DNA of 64,000 bases. It comes from CAIUGU01 sp965279735 (lineage in GTDB: Bacteria; Pseudomonadota; Gammaproteobacteria; Steroidobacterales; Steroidobacteraceae). This document shows, piece after piece, positions 42,262 through 51,051 of the stretch. The DNA lies in NCBI GenBank assembly GCA_965279735.1, contig OZ257260.1, forward strand, positions 3,975,058 to 4,039,057. Direction: 5' to 3'. The notes beneath the pieces were generated by a model that saw only the letters and a list, made by a program, of their open reading frames with translations, searched no databases and was not told the DNA's origin. Position 1 is the first letter of the stretch, and each line of letters starts with the position of its first letter. The position numbers and the translations under genes were made by a program.

Positions 42262-44549
42262 GACTCACCCGGCGCCGGCTGCCGCTGCGCGTCCGTCGAC
42301 ACCGACTCTTCGGTTTCCAGAGGTGCGCTCAGGATGACCGCCGTGCCGCGGCCCGGGGCCGAAGTCACTTCGGCCAGGCCGCCGATCATCAGCAGGCGCT
42401 CGCGGACACTGAAGAGCCCCAGGCTCCGGCCCGACGTCGTGGCAGGATCAAAACCGGCGCCTTCATCCGCAACGTGGATCACGATCATGCCGTCGTGGCG
42501 TCGGGATTCCACCGTCGCCTGATCGGTGCCAGCGTGCTTCGCCACGTTGATGAGCAACTCCCGGACTGCACGGTAGAGGATCGAGCGGGCTTCCTGCGAC
42601 AACGGCTTCTGACGACCATCGTCATTCACCCTGACCTTCAGCCCGAAGGTGTTGCCCATTTCCTCGCCCAGCGATCCAAGCGCAGGAATCAGGCCCAGCT
42701 CGTAAAGCACTGCAGGCGCAAGTTGCGCCGCGAGCGAGCGCATGGAGCTGTTGGCCTTGTCGATGAGAGCATCAACCTCACCCGCCAGCCGGCGAACATC
42801 GGCACGCTTGTCGCTGCAGAGGCTGGCGAGCCTGATGCGTGCGGCCGCGAGTGTCTGGCCGAGATCGTCATGCAGGTCGCGGGCGATCTGTCGGCGCTCG
42901 CGGTCCTCGACCGCTTCCAGCTCCGACGCCAGTGCGTGGAGTTCCTCCGTACGCTTCGTCACTCGCCGTTCGAGTTCGTCGGCCATCGCTTTGGCTTCCT
43001 CGAGTGCGCGTTCCCGCTGGGCGATGGCCACGCTCTTGAGGATGCTCTCGAGCAGAGCCACCCGCAGTGCTTCGCCGGCTTCGAGGTCGACGTCCGACCA
43101 CGGCGCGGATTGCATGCGCTTTTCCTCGAGCCAGACTGCAAATGAACCACGAGGTGTCAGGCGTACTCCATGGCGGTCGACTTTGACGGGCTTCGATGGA
43201 TCGCCGGCCCAGCGCACCGTCGGTCCGATATCGGGACGGAACCACAGCACGTAGTCACGAGGTTCGCGCGAGACCCCAAGCGCTAGCAGGCCGCTCGCGA
43301 TGCCGGCGTAACTTGCTGCGGGCGGATATTCCGCTGACAGCCGGTCTGTCGCGAACAACGTGCGATTGAGGCCGTTCAGCCAGCCGACCAGCGCGATGAT
43401 GTCGGCGGCTTCCGGTGTTTCACCGATGAACTGGGTCTTGCCGTCGAGGTACACCACTGCGCCTGTCGCTCCGGCATAACGGAGCAGATCAGTGGAAGCC
43501 AGGATGCGTCCAATGTCGCTGGTGCCGGTGAAGCGTGCCACCATTTCTTCCCGGATACGGCGAGCCTCTATGCGCAACACTGAAGTCTCCGCCTGTGCCC
43601 GCGCCTCGACCTGCAGCGAGAACATCTGCGCGAAGGCTTCGCATGCGACTCGCAAATCCGCCGAAGCGTGGCGCGGAACGTAGTGATGCAGGACGAGCAG
43701 GCCCCAGAGCTGGTCCTGACAGACGATGGACGCCGAGAGTGAAGCGCAGACACCCATGTTACGCAGATACTCGAGGTGAATCGGCGAAACGCTGCGCAAC
43801 GCGCAATGACTCATGTCGATCGGTTGCCCGGTACGGCGGTTGGTCGCCGGCCGCAGCGGCGCCGGAACATAGTCGATATCAGGAATCGCACGGAGCCAGT
43901 TGCGGCGATACAGCTCACGTGCCTGCTTCGGGATGTCGGACGCCGGGTAGTGCAGGCCGAGATAGGACTCGAGTCCGGCGCGAGCATCTTCTGCGACGAC
44001 TTCGCCGCTCTCGTCCGGCAGAAAGCGATAGACCATGGCGCGGTCAAAGCCGGTGGCAGCGCGCAGTGCAATCGCAGCGGCCTGACAGCAGTCGGCCACG
44101 CTCGCAGTCCCCTGCAGCGCAGCCAGCAAAGTTTTCAGCTGCGCGATCGGATCGCCTGCGCTGGTCGTCGTGCGTCGTGCGGGTTCAAGTTCGATGATCG
44201 CAGTCCGGTCTACCGCGTGCAGGGTCAGGTCGAGCGGCAACGAACCGCTGCGCGAACGGACACCAAGACGGATGGTCGGCGGAATGAAGGCTACCGACGA
44301 TTCGAGATGCGCTCGCAGGAATGCCTCGGAGTCGGTTTCAAGAAGCGTCGAAACGGATAGTCCAAGCACACGGTCCGGCTCGATGCCGAGCAGGAACCTC
44401 GTATCTCCCGCCACCTGTTCTATCCCTAGTCCCTGCCGGTCGACCACCAGCAGCACGCCATGTGGATAGATGGAGCCGGGGATGTGGATGGGCTCACGAT
44501 CACACGTCGTCAGGTCCGCTTCCCCGAACCTTACTTCCTGATCATTCAT
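42258..44549 (-). CDS. Bacteriophytochrome histidine kinase
   Basis: A 763-residue sensor using the ATG at 44549, which overlaps the heme oxygenase stop by ATGA. Domains in order: PAS with the biliverdin-binding Cys16 in TTCDREP, GAF with the PASDIP motif at 202-207 and HCALRSVSPIHLEYLRNMG near 248, PHY with the tongue motif PRGSF near 466, a coiled coil, then a NarX/UhpB-type HisKA_3 kinase with RDLHDDLGQTL (His560) and an HATPase domain (GRSLGLFSVRERL). It senses red and far-red light through biliverdin and passes phosphate to the overlapping LuxR-type regulator. Confidence 0.95.
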   Translation of the reverse strand: MNDQEVRFGEADLTTCDREPIHIPGSIYPHGVLLVVDRQGLGIEQVAGDTRFLLGIEPDRVLGLSVSTLLETDSEAFLRAHLESSVAFIPPTIRLGVRSRSGSLPLDLTLHAVDRTAIIELEPARRTTTSAGDPIAQLKTLLAALQGTASVADCCQAAAIALRAATGFDRAMVYRFLPDESGEVVAEDARAGLESYLGLHYPASDIPKQARELYRRNWLRAIPDIDYVPAPLRPATNRRTGQPIDMSHCALRSVSPIHLEYLRNMGVCASLSASIVCQDQLWGLLVLHHYVPRHASADLRVACEAFAQMFSLQVEARAQAETSVLRIEARRIREEMVARFTGTSDIGRILASTDLLRYAGATGAVVYLDGKTQFIGETPEAADIIALVGWLNGLNRTLFATDRLSAEYPPAASYAGIASGLLALGVSREPRDYVLWFRPDIGPTVRWAGDPSKPVKVDRHGVRLTPRGSFAVWLEEKRMQSAPWSDVDLEAGEALRVALLESILKSVAIAQRERALEEAKAMADELERRVTKRTEELHALASELEAVEDRERRQIARDLHDDLGQTLAAARIRLASLCSDKRADVRRLAGEVDALIDKANSSMRSLAAQLAPAVLYELGLIPALGSLGEEMGNTFGLKVRVNDDGRQKPLSQEARSILYRAVRELLINVAKHAGTDQATVESRRHDGMIVIHVADEGAGFDPATTSGRSLGLFSVRERLLMIGGLAEVTSAPGRGTAVILSAPLETEESVSTDAQRQPAPGES

Positions 44550-45124
44550 CGTGGAGTTCCGCACAGCCAGTGATCGAGTGAGTCGAAGGTGGCAACGGCT
44601 GCCGCTGCCGCGCGCTCCCGCCTGGCCGCTGTCTCGCACCAGGTATCGAGTGCGCCGCCGAAGCGTCGCCACATGCCGGTGACGGCTTCTCCGTAACTGG
44701 ACAGGAACGCTGCGCCGCTATCCGCCGTCAGCCCCATGCTTTTCTGGACGAGAGGCAGCAGCGTTCGTCCACCCAGTGTTGCGCCTTCGAGCACATAGAC
44801 GCAGCCAAAGGCGGTTGCCGTATCAACGCATTCAGGCAGGGAAGTGCAGCGAGGAAGCTGTTCGATGGAGGCGGCGTCGATCCCGAGTACCGCGAGATCA
44901 CGTGTGAGCAGATGCAGCTTGCGGCGGTCCGGGTAATCCGGCAGCGCAGCGCCGAACGCATCGCTCCCGACCTTCTGCTCAAGCCCGGCGCAGAATCCCC
45001 ACATCTGCACAAGATGTCCAAGGTAGGCCGGCTGGCTGCCGAAGCGCGCCTTGATGTCGAGCCGCTTCTCCAGCCGCTGATGTGACGCCCAGGTGGCCGC
45101 TCGCAGATCTGCGATTGCACTCAT
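44546..45124 (-). CDS. bphO: Heme oxygenase (biliverdin-producing, BphO-like)
   Basis: A 192-residue heme oxygenase. The proximal histidine is in WASHQRLEKRLD near residue 15, and the distal-helix glycine block is in YVLEGATLGGRTL near residue 112. It opens heme to biliverdin IX-alpha, CO and iron, giving the chromophore for the phytochrome encoded next by ATGA overlap. BphO-BphP gene pairs are well known. It is the first gene of a three- or four-gene minus-strand light-sensing operon. Confidence 0.93.
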   Translation of the reverse strand: MSAIADLRAATWASHQRLEKRLDIKARFGSQPAYLGHLVQMWGFCAGLEQKVGSDAFGAALPDYPDRRKLHLLTRDLAVLGIDAASIEQLPRCTSLPECVDTATAFGCVYVLEGATLGGRTLLPLVQKSMGLTADSGAAFLSSYGEAVTGMWRRFGGALDTWCETAARRERAAAAAVATFDSLDHWLCGTPR

Positions 45125-45260
45125 GGGCGCGGCAGCCCTGACGTTGCGGGTAGCGAAGGGGAAAATGCAGTGGGCCAGGCCATTACCCGGACACTATAAG
45201 AAGGAAGGTCTCCGGCGCAACGCGCGCAGGACAAAATCCGGAGTGACGGGTGCCAGAGCG

Positions 45261-45298
45261 AAAAAAAAGCCCTGACCAGTGCTGAAACCGGTCAGGGC
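45261..45298 (-). terminator. Rho-independent terminator of the c-di-GMP-riboswitch gene
   Basis: On the minus strand, GCCCTGACC pairs with GGTCAGGGC around a 12-base loop and is followed by eight T. It lies about 80 bases after the stop of the lipoprotein gene. Confidence 0.92.
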
Positions 45299-45375
45299 CA
45301 GGAACTGCGAGTCGAAGGGGACGCTTGACTGCGCAGAGGGGTCGAAGCGGATTGCAGCGATCGCTCGCAGTTGCT

Positions 45376-46167
45376 TCAGGAGATCGTCTTGCTGGCAACG
45401 TTCGAGAGATCGCTCTCCACGCCGTTGGCAACGGCCTTCACGGCGAAATACCACGTTGCTGGCGAGAGGTTCTCGACTACGTAGTTGACCAGTCCCGCGT
45501 TGTTGACGGTGATCGTCTGGTTCAGTGCGCCCGCCGAAGTTCCGTAATAGATCTTGTAGCCCGAAAGATTGGTGAGCGCCGAGCCATCCGTGTTTTCCGT
45601 AGGCGGCATCCAGGACAACGCTGCGCTGCCGGTCGACACCTGTGTGACCGCAATCGAGAAAGCGGAGAGTGCTTTGGTCGTCTTGCCGTCACTCACAGTG
45701 ATCACGATGTTTGCGTACGTGCCAACCTGTGCCAGCGTCGGAGTGCCCGACAGTCGGCCAGTGGTGGTGCTGAAACTCGCCCAAGTGGGCTTGTTCGCAA
45801 TACTGAATCCCAGCGTATCTCCATCTGCATCGGCGGCAGCCGGGGTGAACGTGTAAGCCGTTGCGACGTTGATGGCGGCAAGCGGTGTTCCGGAAATCGT
45901 CGGAGCGCGATTGGTGGAAGTACCAGTTGTCGGCGGCACGATCACGGGAGGAGTGGTCGTCGGCGTAGTGGCGACCGGTGTTTGCGTCGCAGTCGTGCTG
46001 GTTGACGTGGCCGATCCGGATGCGGCTCCGGAAGATGCGACAGAGCTGGTCGAAGTCGTGGCCGGCTTCTCCTCACCCTCGCCGCAGCCTGCGAGTGCCA
46101 GGCCAGTTGCCAGCAACAACAAAGGCAACAGCGCTTGCCGGTTCTCAAGTCGGAAATAACGGTTCAT
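45376..46167 (-). CDS. Lipoprotein with putative Ig and fibronectin-III-like domains, under c-di-GMP riboswitch
   Basis: A 263-residue protein starting at ATG 46167 after AGGGGA. A lipoprotein signal (LLLLATGLALAGC) is followed by a Ser/Thr/Pro-rich linker of about 60 residues. Then comes a putative Ig domain (NRAPTISGTPLAAINVATAYTF ... WASFSTTTGRLSGTPT, residues about 95-175) and a fibronectin type III-like domain with SAALSWMPPTENTDGSA and GYKIYYGTSAGALNQT. This is a surface adhesin-like build. The cyclic-di-GMP riboswitch upstream links it to the sessile or motile switch. A strong terminator follows. Confidence 0.8.
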   Translation of the reverse strand: MNRYFRLENRQALLPLLLLATGLALAGCGEGEEKPATTSTSSVASSGAASGSATSTSTTATQTPVATTPTTTPPVIVPPTTGTSTNRAPTISGTPLAAINVATAYTFTPAAADADGDTLGFSIANKPTWASFSTTTGRLSGTPTLAQVGTYANIVITVSDGKTTKALSAFSIAVTQVSTGSAALSWMPPTENTDGSALTNLSGYKIYYGTSAGALNQTITVNNAGLVNYVVENLSPATWYFAVKAVANGVESDLSNVASKTIS

Positions 46168-46286
46168 CACAGCGTCCCCTTGTGTATGCCGCAGCTCCAC
46201 CAGGAGACCGCAGCGACGCCATGCCAACCGCTAACGAATTGCCGACAGAACCCGACAGCGCCTTTCGGCAGCAGTCCTTTTCGAGA

Positions 46287-46378
46287 TTCCGGCAACCCCG
46301 CTATCCTGGATTTTCAGCGTTCCAGGACCGGTGGCTTTGCGTCCCCGCCTTACGACGGGTTTGCCCTTACAACGGTGT
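46287..46378 (-). promoter_or_regulatory. Cyclic-di-GMP-I riboswitch (GEMM-I)
   Basis: Read on the minus strand, the conserved blocks occur in order: AAGGGCAAACC (46358-46368), a GNRA-capped hairpin with GTAA, GGGACGCAAAGCC (46333-46345), a second stem with CCTGGA / TCCAGG, and TAGCGGGGTTGCCG (46290-46303). These are the hallmarks of the GEMM-I aptamer. The aptamer ends about 120 bases before the lipoprotein ATG. A TATAGA -10 candidate lies at 46378-46383 on the minus strand. The expression platform is not clear; no U-rich terminator was found between aptamer and gene, so translational control is possible. Confidence 0.93.
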
Positions 46379-46386
46379 CTATATTG

Positions 46387-46770
46387 AAGAGGGGAGCGTG
46401 TGCAGAACATGAGGCACGATGGGCATCTCCCCCGGAGTAGCCCCCGACTTGGGGGTGGGACCTTCCACTAGGTGCACGGCGTTATGTTTGATGGCCCCGT
46501 GAAGAATGCGGACGGGAGGGCAGTAGTGCCTTCACATATTCGTGAAATCGGCGCACGAAACCTCACGGCAAGCACCGTTTCTCCCGACGCGTACGCTACT
46601 GGCGCGGGTTGTTGCGTCGCCCTCTCAGCGCGCGCGGTTCTGCAGATCTTCGAGGCGCTCTGAAGCAAGGGCCGTGCTGTTGGCGCAGATCTGGCTTCTG
46701 AACGCGAGCAGGATATGTGCGGTCCTGATTTCCTGTCTCGGTTCTTCGGCGCTGCCCAACGGCCGCGGGA
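46387..46770. other. Intergenic region without a supported gene
   Basis: About 380 bases between the c-di-GMP-riboswitch transcript and the stop of the large lipoprotein gene. Apart from the palindrome at 46441-46455 I see no coding pattern or clear repeat. Short open frames here lack ribosome sites and recognisable sequence. Confidence 0.6.
46441..46455. promoter_or_regulatory. CCCCC-gactt-GGGGG palindrome upstream of the riboswitch
   Basis: The inverted repeat is about 75 bases upstream of the expected transcription start on the minus strand. It looks like an operator rather than a terminator because no T-tract follows. The regulator is unknown. Confidence 0.45.
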
Positions 46771-49700
46771 TCAGCGCGTGAGATACATGCCGTTGCTTGT
46801 CCCCAGCGAGATCTCGAGTTTGCCGTTTCCATCTGCATCCAGGTATCCAATGCTGTTCGCCTGTGGCGCACCGGAGAGCTTCGGCGACCGCCAGATTTCC
46901 ACACCTGACCGGGGATCGATGGCCCAGACTTCTGTCCCGTTGAAGAACGGGCCGGAAGTTCTAACTGCCACGGCGAGGTTCTTCCGGCCATGGTTTGAAT
47001 CTTCGACGGCCATGGCTGCAGCTTCGTTCGGAAGGGTGTACGTGGCGAGCTCTTCCAGGGCGGCTCCGAACGCGCGGATAGTGGAGTTGCCGTTGTAGGC
47101 AGACTGAAGCACATAGAACTCCGGCGTGGAATTGCCATCCAGGTCGGCAACCAGCAAATCCACATTGTTCTGGTTCGTATACCGGCTGCCGCGTTCGAGG
47201 AAAGGAGCAGTCCAGGAATTCCTGCCGTAAACGATGACGCGATCATAGGTCAGGATGATCAACTCCGGCCGACCATCGCTGTCCAAGTCTCTCGGGACGA
47301 TATCGATGATACCCCCTTGCAGCTGCGTGCTTTTCCAGGAAAGCGTCTGCTGGTGGATGTCGTAGACATACACATATCCATCGCTAGTGCCACCGATCAG
47401 ATCAGCACGTCCGTCGCCCGTAATATCTGCATGTGCGACCACTCGCGGACTCATTGAACCGACGTCGGGCGACATCCATTCGACAGCATTCGAAGCTGGG
47501 TCATAGCTGGCGAAGAAACCGTTATAGAGGTTCGCGGACCCGATGAATACTTCGTCGATGCCGTCCTGGTCATGGTCGACGACGCTGAGTCCGCCACTGC
47601 CGCCCCAGTTGGTGCCTATCTCCGGACTTACGCTGTACTGACCATTCAAGGGATCGAGCAGGACGACTCTCGCACCGTCGTAGCCACTATTGGTGCGAGG
47701 AACAAGGTAGGCCAATCGCTTGGCACCCGCGCCAACGCGGGCCAGTTGACCACCGATAAATCCCAGGTCGAGTTGGGGATCGGGAGTGCTTTGCCACTTG
47801 ATGTTGAGTCCGGGAGTGAAACCCGCTACGACGAATTTGTCGCGCCCGCTGCTTGATGCACCGCTGCCCCATACGATTTCGTTACCGGCGAGGCCATCGA
47901 TGTCACCGACCGCGAAGCTCGTGACACCATGGTCCTGTGAGCTGATCTGCCACAGGAGTTCCGGCTGGTGGCTGGACCGGTTGTAGCCGACACCTGTTAC
48001 GTTGCCCCACTGCCCGTTGCCTACAATCGCCTCGACATCCCCATCACCGTCTGCATCGGCGATCAGGATTTCCCCGAGATCGGGATACGCGGGTAAGTAT
48101 TCCCACAGAGGGCTTTTTGCAACCGCGTCATAGGCGCGAACCGTGCCCCACTGTTCTATCCCGATAATCTCGGCGATACCATCGCCGTCCATGTCTCCGG
48201 TATCGACTGCCGTGCCGAAGCGAGTCGAATAGGCCCATTGGTTCTGATGCGTAGCGCCGTCGAAGACATAGCCCCCGGATGTCACGATTTCGAGTGCCGC
48301 ATCGCCATCGACGTTGTCGATCGATATGGATCGTCCGAGCGTAACTTCGAACGTCGACCAGATTTCAGCGAGTGTGACCGGATCAAGGACGCTCACGCGG
48401 CCGATATCAGTGTATTGGGCGCTAAGCTGGAGGCAAACCAGTTCCGGGTTGCCGTTGCCATCCATGTCTGCCAGTTCCAATGCGATGCAACGCCGCCTCG
48501 ACCGCACACGCTCCCGCCGATCGACGCCATCCAGGCGCACCAGGATATCGCCCTTGGAGAAGAATATTTCCTGACGTCCGTCACCCGTTACGTCACGTGC
48601 CGCGACCGAGCCTGTCGCTGCATCCGAGCCGGACTCGGCGACTTCAAAAGGGTACGCCCATGTCTGCCGATAGGTCGTACCGGTCTTTGCGAGAATATAG
48701 ATGGAGAAGGGTGACCCTACGAGGACTTCCTTCGAACCGTTATTATCGAAGTCGCCGATCTGCAAGCCATCGTGCTGCACGGGAATCTGCACGCCAGTGC
48801 GAAGGAGCGGATAGGCGCGGTTGGCATCCTTCACGCTGATGGTACCGGTAAGCAGCGAAGGGTCGTTGCCGATCAGGCGAACTCCCCAGCTGAAATCCGT
48901 TTCGCGGTCGAATAGCGGCCCATCCGCCGTCCAGGTGGCGCGCCCCTGGTTCGATATGGCAAATCCTGCAGGTCCATAGGCTACCTCGACCGACGGTAAG
49001 GCATCGCCATCTGCATCCGCGACAGTCAACTGGAAGCTCGCGGTATCGCCGTAATCGAGTGTCGCAGGCGGTGAGGTTGCCGAAAGTGTCGCTGCTGAGT
49101 CGAGGATCGTCGTTGTCGCCTCGATCGAACTCTCCTGAACGCCATCGGTGGCAATCACCTTGGCGGCAATCACGTCATTGCGCGTCGTCAGGTTCGCAGG
49201 AAAGGTGTCGGTCGTCTGGGACGTGACAAGGGTTCCGTTCCGGCGCCATTCGTAGCGAAACGTCAAAGGGTCGCCGTCGAGGTCACTGGCATTCGCCTGC
49301 GCTCGCAGTGTGTCCAGCGTGTAAGGCGCCTGCGGTGTCAAGGTCGCGGCCACGACCGGTGCGTAGTTGCGGACTTCGATTGACACCTCGGAAGGTGCCG
49401 ATGTCAGCGTACCGTCGCTCACGCGCAAGGCGAACCGGAGTGTTCCAGCCGCTTCCGGTGCCGTGAATCGGGGCGTGCGGGTGCTTGCATTCACGAGCGT
49501 GATCGCCGTTCCCGATACCTGTTCCCACCGATACCCCAGAACCGTACCGGAGTCGGGATCGACTCCGCTGCCATTCAACTGCACCAATGATCGGCGCGGG
49601 ACAACCTGGTTGGTGCCGGCCATTGCCGTCGGGGCGCGATTGGTGGTCGTTACGATGATGATGTTGATCGTCACGTTGATGGTCACCGAGGTTGCCTCAC

Positions 49701-50319
49701 CGTCGCTAACCGTCAGGGCAATGACCACTGGGGCGTTGGGGACCTGAAACTGGCTGAGGCCTGTCGTGATGCCTTGGATGGTGACTGGGGGTCCGGACAG
49801 CTGCGACCACGTGTACGTGAGAGTGTCGCCGTCCGGGTCTGAGCTCGCGCGGGCATCCAGGTTTGCGAGGTCACCGACCCCAAGCGCTGACGGCGCACTC
49901 ATCACTGCGATGGGGGCGTGGTTCTCGACGACGACCGTAACAGTGTCAGCGATCGAATCTGTCTTCCCGTCGTTGGCAGTTAGCGAAAAAGTGAGAGGAC
50001 CTGATTGGTTGGGCGCTGTAAACGTGGGTGTGGCCGAACTGCTTGAGGATAATGTGACACGAGGACCTTCATCGGTCTGCATCCAACGGTAGGCGACTGA
50101 GTCGCCATCCGGGTCGGTGCTCCCGCGACCATCGAGTGTGACGAGTGCATTCCGCTTCGTCTTCTGATCCGCGCCGGCACTGGCAATTGGCAGCTTGTTG
50201 GCAATAGGTGCTGCTGTGGCACCGCTACGCTCTTCACCAGCCCCTCCACCGCAACCGCTTAGAACGAGGATGGTTAGCAGGCTGGCCACGAGGGCCGCGC
50301 GTCCAGGAGTGGCACGCAT
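46771..50319 (-). CDS. Large lipoprotein with PKD/Ig-like and FG-GAP/VCBS repeat domains
   Basis: An 1182-residue lipoprotein (LTILVLSGCGGG lipobox near residue 22). Residues of about 40-330 are three PKD/cadherin-like repeats, each with DxDGDxxxYxW (STDPDGDSVAYRW, SSDPDGDTLTYTW) and a TAPN/TAPE strand. A fourth (about 330-500) has ASDLDGDPLTF. From about 520 to the end are FG-GAP/VCBS-type beta-propeller repeats rich in DxDGDG (IGDFDNNGSKEVLVG, DMDGDGIAEIIG, DADGDGDVEAIVG), likely calcium-binding. This build suits a surface adhesin or polysaccharide binder. It sits next to the riboswitch-controlled lipoprotein on the same strand, but has no riboswitch of its own that I can find. Confidence 0.82.
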   Translation of the reverse strand: MRATPGRAALVASLLTILVLSGCGGGAGEERSGATAAPIANKLPIASAGADQKTKRNALVTLDGRGSTDPDGDSVAYRWMQTDEGPRVTLSSSSSATPTFTAPNQSGPLTFSLTANDGKTDSIADTVTVVVENHAPIAVMSAPSALGVGDLANLDARASSDPDGDTLTYTWSQLSGPPVTIQGITTGLSQFQVPNAPVVIALTVSDGEATSVTINVTINIIIVTTTNRAPTAMAGTNQVVPRRSLVQLNGSGVDPDSGTVLGYRWEQVSGTAITLVNASTRTPRFTAPEAAGTLRFALRVSDGTLTSAPSEVSIEVRNYAPVVAATLTPQAPYTLDTLRAQANASDLDGDPLTFRYEWRRNGTLVTSQTTDTFPANLTTRNDVIAAKVIATDGVQESSIEATTTILDSAATLSATSPPATLDYGDTASFQLTVADADGDALPSVEVAYGPAGFAISNQGRATWTADGPLFDRETDFSWGVRLIGNDPSLLTGTISVKDANRAYPLLRTGVQIPVQHDGLQIGDFDNNGSKEVLVGSPFSIYILAKTGTTYRQTWAYPFEVAESGSDAATGSVAARDVTGDGRQEIFFSKGDILVRLDGVDRRERVRSRRRCIALELADMDGNGNPELVCLQLSAQYTDIGRVSVLDPVTLAEIWSTFEVTLGRSISIDNVDGDAALEIVTSGGYVFDGATHQNQWAYSTRFGTAVDTGDMDGDGIAEIIGIEQWGTVRAYDAVAKSPLWEYLPAYPDLGEILIADADGDGDVEAIVGNGQWGNVTGVGYNRSSHQPELLWQISSQDHGVTSFAVGDIDGLAGNEIVWGSGASSSGRDKFVVAGFTPGLNIKWQSTPDPQLDLGFIGGQLARVGAGAKRLAYLVPRTNSGYDGARVVLLDPLNGQYSVSPEIGTNWGGSGGLSVVDHDQDGIDEVFIGSANLYNGFFASYDPASNAVEWMSPDVGSMSPRVVAHADITGDGRADLIGGTSDGYVYVYDIHQQTLSWKSTQLQGGIIDIVPRDLDSDGRPELIILTYDRVIVYGRNSWTAPFLERGSRYTNQNNVDLLVADLDGNSTPEFYVLQSAYNGNSTIRAFGAALEELATYTLPNEAAAMAVEDSNHGRKNLAVAVRTSGPFFNGTEVWAIDPRSGVEIWRSPKLSGAPQANSIGYLDADGNGKLEISLGTSNGMYLTR

Positions 50320-50616
50320 CTGGAGAGTACCTCTGATTCCGTTCGGGTTTGTTCTGTGGGTTGCAAAGCGCCTTTAGACGCCTTTGTAATTCCTGCACAC
50401 GGTATCGCGGCGATTGGCGGTTGCGGTATGGCGCGCAAAAATCTGCGAGCTACGTCACAGATCGCGGATTTAGCTGACTAATTGCTGCGATGCACAGCTA
50501 CAAGCCCGGGCATTTCCCTCTCTACGTCAAACCGCATCGCTGGCTTGTGTTCCAGCGGCATCACCATCAATCGCAAACCAGAGCTTCACCGCCGAATGCG
50601 ACGCGCATGGATTCCG

Positions 50617-51051
50617 TCACGCAAGCTGCCCGGATTGCAGGATGGCCCTGCGCATCGCGTCCGGGATCACGGCGGAGTTGAGCGTGCCGTCCTCGTTGAT
50701 GCGCGCGTAGACGCGCGTCGCTTCGCCCTCGGTCACGGGCGACCCCGTCACTGCGTTGTGCGCCTTGCAGATCCAGTGCAGCGTGCGGTCGCCGATCTTC
50801 GAGAGCGTCACGGTGGCCGAAATCCGGTCGCCATAGGCTGCGGGTCCGATGAAGCGGAAGTGGATCTCGCCCATCACGAAAGTGGTGCGGTCACGGCGGA
50901 TCATCTGGTCGATGGGGTAGCCGATGCTGCGGAAGAAATCGTGCTCGGTGTCGTTGAACCAGGCCACGATGCGCGGGTAGTACACGAGGCCGAACGGATC
51001 GGACTCGCCCCAGTTCACCGTGATTTCCTTCCTGAAAGTCGTGTCGGCCAT
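50617..51051 (-). CDS. Acyl-CoA thioesterase, YbgC/4-hydroxybenzoyl-CoA type
   Basis: A 144-residue single hotdog-fold protein. The active-site motif VNWGESDPFGLVYYPRIVAWFNDTEHDFF at residues of about 12-40 is split over GESDPFGLVYY and WFNDTEHDF and carries the catalytic Asp. It probably hydrolyses short or aromatic acyl-CoA. The 297 bases between its stop and the large lipoprotein start hold no gene I can support. Confidence 0.88.
   Translation of the reverse strand: MADTTFRKEITVNWGESDPFGLVYYPRIVAWFNDTEHDFFRSIGYPIDQMIRRDRTTFVMGEIHFRFIGPAAYGDRISATVTLSKIGDRTLHWICKAHNAVTGSPVTEGEATRVYARINEDGTLNSAVIPDAMRRAILQSGQLA

Noticed and set aside
40626..45124. Part of a photosynthesis gene cluster
   Set aside because: No bch, crt, puf or puc genes are visible, and the PpsR-like protein has no HTH.
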